The position numbers and the translations under genes are program-made. The notes beneath the pieces were generated by a model. That model had not been told where the DNA came from. It searched no databases and worked only from the letters and a program-made list of their open reading frames with translations. A stretch of DNA of 6,136 nt from Flavobacteriaceae bacterium UBA6231 (GTDB taxonomy: Bacteria > Bacteroidota > Bacteroidia > Flavobacteriales > Flavobacteriaceae), in contig DJWL01000090.1 in NCBI GenBank assembly GCA_002441545.1, positions 1 through 6,136 of the forward strand, in the 5' to 3' direction. This document shows positions 1 through 5,475 of the stretch, in pieces; position 1 is the stretch's first letter, and every line of letters begins with the position of its first letter.

Positions 1-20
1 GGTCCAGTTTTCTTAGGGTA

Positions 21-449
21 TTATACTCCTTGAGCAAATTCAATTTCTTTACCATCGCCTTTTAAAATATATAATGAAGTATTAAGAGTTTCAATTAATA
101 CAAATACAGGAAGTACTTTATTAAAGTTCAAAATAGATTTTCTAAATAAATTAGCTATTCCAAAAGTATATACAATTAATAGAAAATTTAAGGAGATGTA
201 AATTATCCAAATTAAGAAAACAATATATCTATTAAATATTTTAACATCTACAAAATTTGTTTTAAATAGAGCCATTGCGTCTGTAAAAATGTTGACGATA
301 AACCAATTGCAATTTGATCCAAACCTAAAGACAATTATAAGAACACCTATAAAGTGAAGTGATTTCGAGATTAATTCAAAATCTTTGTTTTTATATGAGT
401 TAATTGTGTACCCAAGAAATATAATAGCAATTATTGTGAAAATATCCAT
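21..449 (-). CDS. Small multi-pass membrane protein, unknown function (cassette C1)
   Basis: 142-residue hydrophobic protein that I cannot assign to a family. Likely membrane helices lie near residues 3-18, 28-43, 74-97 and 110-128, with a possible short one near 47-62. The tail after residue 130 is short and polar (GDGKEIEFAQ). The ATG at 449-447 is only about 16 nt from the end box of the cassette (GTTTATAAC, 466-474). This leaves almost no leader and no room for a promoter, so transcription must come from upstream (to the right). The reading frame ends at 21-23, and the attC that should follow it lies outside the window. The intact length, hydrophobic pattern and position in a cassette support a real gene, but function is unknown. 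Confidence 0.8.
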   Translation of the reverse strand: MDIFTIIAIIFLGYTINSYKNKDFELISKSLHFIGVLIIVFRFGSNCNWFIVNIFTDAMALFKTNFVDVKIFNRYIVFLIWIIYISLNFLLIVYTFGIANLFRKSILNFNKVLPVFVLIETLNTSLYILKGDGKEIEFAQGV

Positions 450-467
450 ATTCTGTTTTTCGCTTGT

Positions 468-652
468 TTATAACGTTTGGGCTATGTGCAGTGCGGGTTT
501 TCGAAGCGTTTCCTTTTTCTTTCCGCCCGAGCCAAATCTTTTAATTTCATTAATTACTATTTTACCAAATCAGCGATTTGGCGGACTTAGGAAAGTGCTA
601 TTCTGCCAAATTCCCGACAAAAGCCCGCATTGCATATGAGCCTTTGTTAACG
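468..652 (-). repeat. attC1, type A (owned by cassette C2)
   Basis: 185-bp imperfect inverted repeat. The plus-strand right-hand arm begins TAAC then GTTTG and GGCTATGTGCAGTGCGGG. The opposite arm ends CCCGCATTGCATATGAGCC then TTT and GTTA. The arms pair apart from one extrahelical G in ATGAGCC and two G.T wobbles. The interior holds a 7-bp hairpin, CCAAATC-AGC-GATTTGG, at 565-581. The box on the C1 side is TTATAAC and on the C2 side GTTAACG, so they do not pair beyond the last few bases, as expected for two different cassettes joined at one site. Confidence 0.88.
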
Positions 653-766
653 CCAGTTATTTTTTCATTGTTTTAGTCTTAAAGCATAGTAAATATACTC
701 AATTTATTATTTGCAGCAAATGGTTATTGTGCTTATGGCACGATTAACAACCACGCACAAGCAGGG
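653..766 (-). other. Non-coding 3' region of cassette C2
   Basis: About 110 bp lie between the C2 stop codon and its attC, whereas the other coding cassettes have at most about a dozen bases there. I see no open frame of useful length. On the minus strand there are two weak hairpins. One is CAAGCA...TGCTTG, with an 8-nt loop, starting just inside the stop region. The other is GTGC-CATAA-GCAC (about 732-744) flanked by imperfectly matching GTTA/TAAC-type bases. Neither is followed by a clean T run, so I do not call a terminator. It could be a structured 3' UTR or the remnant of older cassette material. Confidence 0.35.
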
Positions 767-1309
767 TTAATTGCTTGCAACATAAAAGACTTTTTTTATA
801 GATTTATTTGAATAAAATATATACATAATAAAAACAAAAAATCCATTTATAAAGAGTATTTTAGGTATCAAAAAATCATGATTTACAGTTGCCTCATATT
901 TAATAAAAACATATCTATAAAAATTAGCACTGTTGATTATCCAAAAAAGTGGTAATAAACGTAGAAACAATAATCTAGATTTTTCTCTTCTCAAGGAAAT
1001 TTGTAAAAGAAGATATGAAAACAGAACGAACATAATGACATAAAGTAACCAAGATAATCCACTTAAAAAAGAAGACAAAATTCCAGCCTCAACAAATACA
1101 TTTTCTCTAAACTCAGAAATATCATTAAAAGCACTAGAAAGTTCATTTTTAGTTATACTTGTAAATAAGAAAAATAATAATAATGAAATAATTAGATTAA
1201 AGCTTTTAGCTATATTATATTCTCCTTGATCTTTTTTATAAACTTTAAAAAAAATAGGCACAAAAATAAACAAGAATAAAGCAATTAGTATATATATATC
1301 ATAATTCAC
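767..1309 (-). CDS. Five-helix membrane protein, unknown function (cassette C2)
   Basis: 180-residue integral membrane protein of unknown family. Likely helices are residues 5-23, 35-52, 85-105, 113-130 and 148-167. A polar, partly acidic stretch (about 53-75) follows helix 2 and a basic loop (LRREKSR, about 106-112) separates helices 3 and 4. The start is a GTG at 1309-1307. In frame a stop lies at 1322-1324, there is no upstream ATG, and the next internal Met is near residue 93, so GTG is the best choice. The leader from the end box (1382-1391) is about 70 nt, the longest of the coding cassettes, but I see no clear Bacteroidota promoter in it. The protein ends KVFYVASN, about 110 bp before the attC. 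Confidence 0.78.
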   Translation of the reverse strand: MNYDIYILIALFLFIFVPIFFKVYKKDQGEYNIAKSFNLIISLLLFFLFTSITKNELSSAFNDISEFRENVFVEAGILSSFLSGLSWLLYVIMFVLFSYLLLQISLRREKSRLLFLRLLPLFWIINSANFYRYVFIKYEATVNHDFLIPKILFINGFFVFIMYIFYSNKSIKKVFYVASN

Positions 1310-1384
1310 TGGATTTAGATTTATTATTAGTTTTGGTTAAGTTCAGTTTGCTCTATACTATTTATTACTCCAATTTTTAATTGG

Positions 1385-1571
1385 CGTTAACGTTCTGGCT
1401 ATGTGCAGTGCGGGTTTTCGAAGCCATTTTTATTCTTTCCCGACGGAGCCAAATCTCTTTTATTTTCATTAATTACTATTTTACCAAATCAATGATTTGG
1501 CGGACTTATGAAAGCGGAAAGCTACCAAAATTCCGACAATCGCCCGCATTGCATATGAGCCATTGTTACCG
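1385..1571 (-). repeat. attC2, type A (owned by cassette C3)
   Basis: 187-bp copy of the same family as attC1. Its right-hand arm starts TAAC-GTTCT-GGCTATGTGCAGTGCGGG and the opposite arm ends CCCGCATTGCATATGAGCC-ATT-GTTA. The internal hairpin is CCAAATC-AAT-GATTTGG (1484-1500). The outer boxes CGTTAAC (end of C2) and GTTACCG (end of C3) differ. The interior is the most diverged of the type A copies (CTACCAAAATTCC where the others read TGCCAAATTCCC), yet the arms are intact. Confidence 0.88.
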
Positions 1572-2285
1572 CTAGTTTTTTATTTTAATTTCTTTAAATA
1601 ATGTTTTTATTTCAAAATAATCCTTTCCTGATGATATATAATATCCTTTTACCATGAGTGTTTTGTCGTCAATCCACTTGATTTTTTCGGGAGCCCAATC
1701 TGGAGAGAATCTACAAACCTCATTAACATCTCCAGTTTTGTCAATTTGAAATAATTGAAATCCATTTTCAGAATAACCCGCCTCAATATCATCGTTAATA
1801 CTTATTAAGTATTTTCCGCTTTTACTAAAATAAACCCTTCCAATTGTAAAGGTTTTTTGTCCCGTTTTTGAATTTAGTAGACAATAGTTATTTCCTTCAA
1901 ACCATTGTATTCTGAATAAATAATAAATTCCAAATCTCTTTTCAAATGTATACTCAGCTTCTCCAAACGTGTCATTAGGAATTAGATTAATTTTATTATT
2001 ATTTTGAAGAGAAACAATTCTATTATTACCTTCAATTTTAATAGGTAAGTGATATTTATTAAGTTGGTATTTTTCAACGGCTAAGGCTTCTCTGTGTCTA
2101 TTATCATAACACTTAGAAATTGAGTCAATCTTGTCTTGATCTTCGAAATAGTCTGGGAAATAGGTTGAATCACAAATGTTAAATTCGAAAATACATTTTT
2201 CATTTTCAAACTTGTTTTGAAGCGATTGACTATATGCAGTTATTTCAATAATTATAAAAACTAAAAATATTAAAAGTTTTTTCAT
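1572..2285 (-). CDS. Exported protein of unknown function (cassette C3)
   Basis: 237 residues with a typical Sec signal peptide (MKKLLIFLVFIIIEITAYSQ), a likely cut near residues 19-20 and no lipobox. The mature part is soluble and has no recognised domain. Residues about 120-215 alternate short strand-like segments with turn motifs (FSKSGKYLISINDD, FQLFQIDKTGD, KIKWIDDKTLMVKG), a rhythm resembling a few blades of a beta-propeller; this is a weak resemblance only. Cysteines at 31, 38, 59, 135 and 191 could form disulphides in the periplasm or outside the cell. The ATG at 2285 is about 13 nt from the end box. The stop TAG lies inside the other copy of the box (GTTACCGCTA, 1565-1574), so the recombination site supplies the end of the gene. 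Confidence 0.85.
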   Translation of the reverse strand: MKKLLIFLVFIIIEITAYSQSLQNKFENEKCIFEFNICDSTYFPDYFEDQDKIDSISKCYDNRHREALAVEKYQLNKYHLPIKIEGNNRIVSLQNNNKINLIPNDTFGEAEYTFEKRFGIYYLFRIQWFEGNNYCLLNSKTGQKTFTIGRVYFSKSGKYLISINDDIEAGYSENGFQLFQIDKTGDVNEVCRFSPDWAPEKIKWIDDKTLMVKGYYISSGKDYFEIKTLFKEIKIKN

Positions 2286-2301
2286 GTTTTTTTTAAATTA
2301 G

Positions 2302-2434
2302 CGGTAACGCTCTAGGCTATATGCAGTAGCGGATTCGAAGGTGATTCGTTTTCGGTCGGCACGACCGACAAGGAATCGTCGAGAAGCCAAAGCTCCCGAC
2401 TGCACCCGCTATTGCATATGAGCCTTTGTTATGG
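2302..2434 (-). repeat. attC3, type B (owned by cassette C4)
   Basis: 133-bp site that keeps the attC layout with different sequence. The right-hand arm reads TAAC-GCTCTA-GGCTATATGCAGTAGCGG. The opposite arm ends CCGCTATTGCATATGAGCC-TTT-GTTA. The arms pair with one extrahelical G and one G.T wobble. The change from TGCGGG (type A) to TAGCGG is matched by CCGCTA on the other side. The central part is shorter, GC-richer than the surroundings and contains a separate small palindrome (GTCGGCACGACCGAC, about 2354-2368). The type A CCAAATC hairpin is absent. Confidence 0.85.
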
Positions 2435-2441
2435 CACGTTT

Positions 2442-2948
2442 TTATTTTTTTTCAATTCTTTTTTTTATAAATAGATAATATTTCGATGTCGAATAGATTA
2501 CGTCTAGAATGATTAACACGGGAATAACTATAAATAGATAATTTCCTTTTATTACAAAAAGCGTCAAACAACAAACAGTTATAATCAGCCGTGCAAATAT
2601 TTCAAATTGAGATGAATGAAACTCTACTTTTATTGTCTTTCCGATATTATTTTCAATTATTTCTCCTTTTAATCTAAGAACTCTTGAAGTCCTGCTGCCA
2701 GAGCTCAGGTTTCCATATATTATTAATCTTTCAAATTCAAAATTATTAGAACTGACCTTTCCTGTGAATGGAGAGTTTTTTGTCCTTTTAAGCATTTGAT
2801 AGTAACTTTTATTAAAAAGACAAAAAGGGAAGATGAAAATGTCATTAGTCTCTCTTTTAATCATTGTTTTCAATGATTTTAAAATTGATTCGTTGTTTCC
2901 GCTAGTTTCAAATTTCTTCTGGTAATACTTCATTTTTTTTATCTGCAT
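2442..2948 (-). CDS. Protein with two C-terminal membrane helices, unknown function (cassette C4)
   Basis: 168 residues, or 163 if the second ATG at 2933 (MKYYQKKF) is used; the sequence does not decide between them. The N-terminal half is polar and basic. A strand-rich middle (about 59-112) contains SPFTGKV, LRLKGEI and GKTIKVEF. Two membrane helices follow (about 116-133 and 137-155), with a lysine-rich cytoplasmic-type tail (KKRIEKK). The order F-x-G-x-[VI], then KG, then a TI pair, then two helices is shared with the C7 product (4792-5265), suggesting the same fold or distant homology. I recognise the pattern as a recurrent uncharacterised type in flavobacteria, but cannot name a function. 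The stop is supplied by the AT-rich constant tail just before the end box. Confidence 0.8.
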   Translation of the reverse strand: MQIKKMKYYQKKFETSGNNESILKSLKTMIKRETNDIFIFPFCLFNKSYYQMLKRTKNSPFTGKVSSNNFEFERLIIYGNLSSGSRTSRVLRLKGEIIENNIGKTIKVEFHSSQFEIFARLIITVCCLTLFVIKGNYLFIVIPVLIILDVIYSTSKYYLFIKKRIEKK

Positions 2949-3000
2949 CTTTTAAAAAAATCATCTCAATTAAGTCATTGGCATTCTGCTCTCAAATGTG

Positions 3001-3132
3001 CCATAACGTTTACGGCTATGTGTAGTTGCGGTCTTTTAATAGTAATTTTTTCTTTATTGATTATACTCCATAAAGATAAAAAAATTCTACTTATTCAACA
3101 GAGTAGCAATTACATATGAGCCGATGTTATAA
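3001..3132 (-). repeat. attC4, type C (owned by gene-less cassette C5)
   Basis: 132-bp site with arms TAAC-GTTTAC-GGCTATGTGTAGTTGCGG and, opposite, GCAATTACATATGAGCC-GAT-GTTA. They pair as TGTAGTTGC with GCAATTACA, with two G.T wobbles and one extrahelical G. The centre is very AT-rich and lacks the CCAAATC hairpin. The same right-hand arm sequence reappears at the end of the window (6109-6136), so type C occurs at least twice in this array. Confidence 0.82.
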
Positions 3133-3184
3133 ACTGTGCCGCCCGTATGTTTGATCGTTTATTTTTATTTATGCTGTTTAACGT

Positions 3185-3456
3185 AAAACTATGGAATTTT
3201 TATTCGATAATTTTCTTTTACAGCTTCAACTTATTTAATATTTCAAATTACTTTTGGCTCAAATAATTTTTGCCGTTCTGAAGAAAATATTTTTAGACGT
3301 TTTGTTATTTGTTTTATGATTCTCTTTCAAAATTTTGACTCTTTTTTGATCAAATCAATAATCATATTTTCTTTTTTCTTTCGAAGCAAATAACTTTCTA
3401 TTTTACAATAAACCAAACACAGCCAAAATTTATTTCAAGCTAAATTCCATAGTTTT
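3185..3456. repeat. 272-bp segment bounded by 15-bp perfect inverted repeats
   Basis: AAAACTATGGAATTT at 3185-3199 is the exact reverse complement of AAATTCCATAGTTTT at 3442-3456. The segment between has no gene. The layout resembles a small non-autonomous transposable element, or an RNA closed by a long-range stem. Weak similarity continues inward (AGCTT and TTTTGGCT motifs recur on opposite strands), which would fit longer, decayed terminal repeats. No transposase is present. Confidence 0.45.
3387..3417 (-). promoter_or_regulatory. Possible weak Bacteroidota-type promoter inside C5
   Basis: Reading the minus strand, TTTG (complement of 3414-3417) is followed after exactly 19 bases by GTTATTTG (complement of 3387-3394). 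The established Bacteroidetes sigma consensus is TTTG, about 19-21 bases, then TAnnTTTG. The upstream box and spacing fit and the TTTG half of the downstream box is present, but the TA is missing. It would direct transcription into C4 and C3. In AT-rich DNA such partial matches are common. Confidence 0.22.
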
Positions 3457-3497
3457 TATCAATTTATAAAGATCGTTTATTTTTTTTGCGGCATTGT

Positions 3498-3682
3498 TTA
3501 TAACGTTCTGGCTATGTGCAGTGCGGGATTTCGAAGCCTTTCTTATTCTCTCCCGACTAAGCCAAATCTTTTTTATTCATTAATTACTATTTTACCAAAT
3601 CACCGATTTGGCGGACTTAAGAAAGCACATTTTTGCCAAATTCCCGACTAAAGCCCGCATTGCATATGAGCCTTTGTTAGCT
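3498..3682 (-). repeat. attC5, type A (owned by the TIR cassette C6)
   Basis: 185-bp type A site with arms TAAC-GTTCT-GGCTATGTGCAGTGCGGG and CCCGCATTGCATATGAGCC-TTT-GTTA. The internal hairpin is CCAAATC-ACC-GATTTGG (3595-3611). Its outer boxes TTATAAC (end of C5) and GTTAGCT (end of C6) do not match each other, but each matches the far end of its own cassette. Confidence 0.88.
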
Positions 3683-3691
3683 GTAGTTTTT

Positions 3692-4579
3692 TTATTTGTT
3701 AATAGCTGTATGTACTTTACTAATTAAAAGTTCTACATTTTTTTTATATTCTTCTTCTGTTTGATTTTCAGCATTTGGCCAAATCAAAGCAAAAGTATCC
3801 GCTAAAGAAGGCGAATATTCATAAACGTCTTCTTTTGTTACGTCATACCAAATTGGAAGGACAATCCTTTCATCAAAAATCATTTCGCGGGTAAAGATTG
3901 AATTAAACTCTTTCTTTCCCCAACCTGGATTACTCAAAAAATTCTTTGTTATAATAATTACACACTTTTTGACTTCTTTAATTCCTTTTTCTATTGATTC
4001 CCTTAAACTATCTCCAATTTTTAATGAATATTCGTCATACCACACAGAACAAAGTCTGGAACTCAAGCCATTCGCAAGAGGTTTTGCGATTAACTCTTTG
4101 TCTCTACTGTCGTGTGAAATGAATGCTAAAGGTTTGTCGAGTTCCATTTTTTTATTTACGTAATCTTGGGTTCTGATAGTAATGTATAAATTATTGTCTT
4201 CTGCAATTTTAGTTAAGATTTCCAAGTCAACTTTTCCAATGGGTGTTTCAGTATAGAAGTAAATTCGATTGGAATAAACTGAAGTATGCTTACCAAAATG
4301 TAAATCGGCTGCAAATCCACCAATCACATCAACACTGTTTGCAAATTCTTTATGGTCATTGAATTTTGTAAAAACTTCTTTGCAAAACAATGCTGTCAAT
4401 TTGGATTCAGGAATATAAAATGTAAAAAAACGAGCAGAACTATTGTGTTCCACTAGAACTCTTTCATCAATTTCTACCGTTTCTTTTACTCCATTATTAT
4501 GTTCAATTCCGAATGTAAATTTCCTATCAAAACTTAAGTACTTAAAATCGTTTTTGAAATATTGATAAAGTTTAGTCAT
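3692..4579 (-). CDS. TIR-domain protein, candidate antiphage effector (cassette C6)
   Basis: 295 residues. The C-terminal domain (about 149-268) is a bacterial TIR domain: the first strand and loop read AFISHDSRDK (152-161), then WYDEYSLKIGDSLRESIEKG (180-199), CVIIITKNFLSNPGW (206-220), KKEFNSIFTRE and LPIWYDVTKEDVYEYSPSLAD. This layout is typical of stand-alone TIR proteins of about 290 residues. Many bacterial TIR domains cleave or cyclise NAD+ during antiphage defence. Candidate acidic active-site residues are D182/E183 and E194, but I cannot assign the catalytic glutamate by eye. The first 148 residues match no family I know, contain no membrane segment and may sense a trigger. The ATG at 4579 lies about 31 nt from the end box. 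No partner gene (such as a ThsA- or SIR2-like protein) is adjacent, so it would act alone or with genes elsewhere. Confidence 0.92.
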   Translation of the reverse strand: MTKLYQYFKNDFKYLSFDRKFTFGIEHNNGVKETVEIDERVLVEHNSSARFFTFYIPESKLTALFCKEVFTKFNDHKEFANSVDVIGGFAADLHFGKHTSVYSNRIYFYTETPIGKVDLEILTKIAEDNNLYITIRTQDYVNKKMELDKPLAFISHDSRDKELIAKPLANGLSSRLCSVWYDEYSLKIGDSLRESIEKGIKEVKKCVIIITKNFLSNPGWGKKEFNSIFTREMIFDERIVLPIWYDVTKEDVYEYSPSLADTFALIWPNAENQTEEEYKKNVELLISKVHTAINK

Positions 4580-4612
4580 ATTGGTAAATTTTATTCATTC
4601 GGTTTAAATTAC

Positions 4613-4797
4613 AGCTAACGTTCTGGCTATGTGCAGTGCGGGATTTCGAAGCCTTTATTATTCTCTCCCGAGTGAGCCAAATCTTATTTTTTCATTAATT
4701 ACTATTTTACCAAATCAGCGATTTGGCGGATTTTTGAAAGCGGATTTCTGCCAAATTCCCGACTAAAGCCCGTATTGCATATGAGCCTTTGTTAGGC
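4613..4797 (-). repeat. attC6, type A (owned by cassette C7)
   Basis: 185-bp type A site with arms TAAC-GTTCT-GGCTATGTGCAGTGCGGG and CCCGTATTGCATATGAGCC-TTT-GTTA. CCCGT instead of CCCGC introduces one extra G.T pair on the plus strand. The internal hairpin is CCAAATC-AGC-GATTTGG (4710-4726). The C7-side box, read on the minus strand, is GCCTAAC, the only box in the window that fully fits the classical integron core RYYYAAC. Confidence 0.88.
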
Positions 4798-5265
4798 ACT
4801 GTTTTTTATTTTTTCATTTAACCATTTTTCAAGTCTTCTTTTATCCCAATTTAATTTTATTTTACCTAGGCCAAGTGGGATTATTGCAAAGACTAATAGC
4901 ATTCCAATTAACTTCAAAGTTTTTAATATTTCAAAGTATTCAAAGCTAAATAAACTAAAAATAAAAGGACTACACATAATTAGCGTAAATCCAATCACAA
5001 CCCAACTTGGACTTAATTTAAGTTTAATAATAGTTTCGCCGTTTTCAATTTTAATAACTCCTTTTACTCTCGTTTTAAACGGGTCTGAAATTCCCGAAGG
5101 TGGATTTATTACTGTTTTAATTTTTCCGTCTTTAATATATCCATACATAATTTGTGTAGGGAAAAAGTGAAATTTTTTAGTAATTCCAGAATTAAAAATT
5201 GAAATCACCTTATCATATGGTGTTTTTGTTTTTCTTTCAATTCTATCAGTTAATGTTACTGTCAT
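4792..5265 (-). CDS. Protein with two C-terminal membrane helices, unknown function (cassette C7)
   Basis: 157 residues: a basic N-terminal region, a strand-rich middle (about 34-85) with MYGYIKDGKI, TRVKGVIKI and GETIIKLKL, two membrane helices (about 87-106 and 115-134), and a charged tail (KLNWDKRRLEKWLNEKIKN). The order of motifs matches the C4 product: x-G-x-I, then KG-x-I, then G-x-TI, then two helices. The two cassettes may therefore carry divergent members of one family; identity is low and this rests on eye alignment. The ATG at 5265 is about 14 nt from the end box, too close for a promoter. The last codons (Asn-Ser-Ala-stop) run into the attC: the TAA stop at 4792-4794 is part of the AAC/GTT core, so the site completes the gene. 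Function unknown. Confidence 0.82.
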   Translation of the reverse strand: MTVTLTDRIERKTKTPYDKVISIFNSGITKKFHFFPTQIMYGYIKDGKIKTVINPPSGISDPFKTRVKGVIKIENGETIIKLKLSPSWVVIGFTLIMCSPFIFSLFSFEYFEILKTLKLIGMLLVFAIIPLGLGKIKLNWDKRRLEKWLNEKIKNSA

Positions 5266-5282
5266 CGTTTATTTCAAATAGT

Positions 5283-5467
5283 GCCTAACGTTTGGGCTAT
5301 GTGCAGTGCGGGTTTTCGAAGCTTTTCTTATTCTTTCCCGACTGAGCCAAATCTAATTATTTCATTAATTACTATTTTACCAAATCACCGATTTGGCGGA
5401 CTTAAGAAAGTGGATTTTTGCCAAATTCCCGACCAAAGCCCGCATTGCATATGAGCCTTTGTTGTGC
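5283..5467 (-). repeat. attC7, type A (owned by cassette C8)
   Basis: 185-bp type A site with arms TAAC-GTTTG-GGCTATGTGCAGTGCGGG and CCCGCATTGCATATGAGCC-TTT-GTTG. The internal hairpin is CCAAATC-ACC-GATTTGG (5380-5396). The C7-side box GTGCCTAAC and the C8-side box GTTGTGCAC pair only at AAC/GTT, so in the integrated state this site has the weakest outer stem of the set. Confidence 0.88.
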
Positions 5468-5475
5468 ACCGTTTT

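Larger units (their letters stand above)
3153..3484. repeat. 14-bp direct repeat near both ends of C5
   Basis: GATCGTTTATTTTT occurs at 3153-3166 and again at 3471-3484 in the same orientation, outside the inverted repeat at 3185/3456. The copies are not immediately next to the inverted repeat (about 14-18 bp away), so they are not a textbook target-site duplication. The sequence is AT-rich, but the GATCG start makes a chance match less likely. Confidence 0.5.
3127..3503. other. Gene-less body of cassette C5
   Basis: This cassette has attC4 at one end and a matching end box at the other but no convincing gene on either strand. The minus strand offers only frames of about a dozen codons. The plus strand has one 39-codon frame (3147-3266), hydrophobic and probably accidental in this AT-rich DNA. 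The ends match unusually far: GTTATAAAC, two unmatched bases, then TGCCGC at 3126-3142, mirrored at 3488-3504. Inside are a perfect 15-bp inverted repeat and a 14-bp direct repeat, annotated separately. It may be a regulatory or small-RNA cassette, the host of a small inserted element, or a decayed gene. The evidence does not choose. Confidence 0.55.

Noticed and set aside
385..639. 84-codon plus-strand frame
   Set aside because: It overlaps the start of the C1 gene and runs through attC1. Similar frames recur over other attC copies only because the repeat happens to be open there.
1381..1575. 64-codon plus-strand frame
   Set aside because: It lies almost wholly inside attC2 and its codons are those of the repeat arms; no independent support.
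3147..3266. 39-codon hydrophobic plus-strand frame in C5
   Set aside because: Opposite to all other genes, made of TTT/TTA/ATT codons expected by chance in AT-rich DNA, and overlapping the inverted repeat. A small membrane peptide is possible but unsupported.
3969..4163. 64-codon plus-strand frame
   Set aside because: Antisense shadow of the TIR-domain coding region.
468..5467. CRISPR array reading of the regularly repeated sequences
   Set aside because: The repeats are 130-187 bp, spacers are gene-sized and of varied length, and no cas genes are present.
468..5467. Insertion-sequence or REP/MITE reading of the repeats
   Set aside because: There is no transposase and no direct target duplication. 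The variable boxes are inverted copies tied to the enclosed cassette, which fits attC and not transposon ends.
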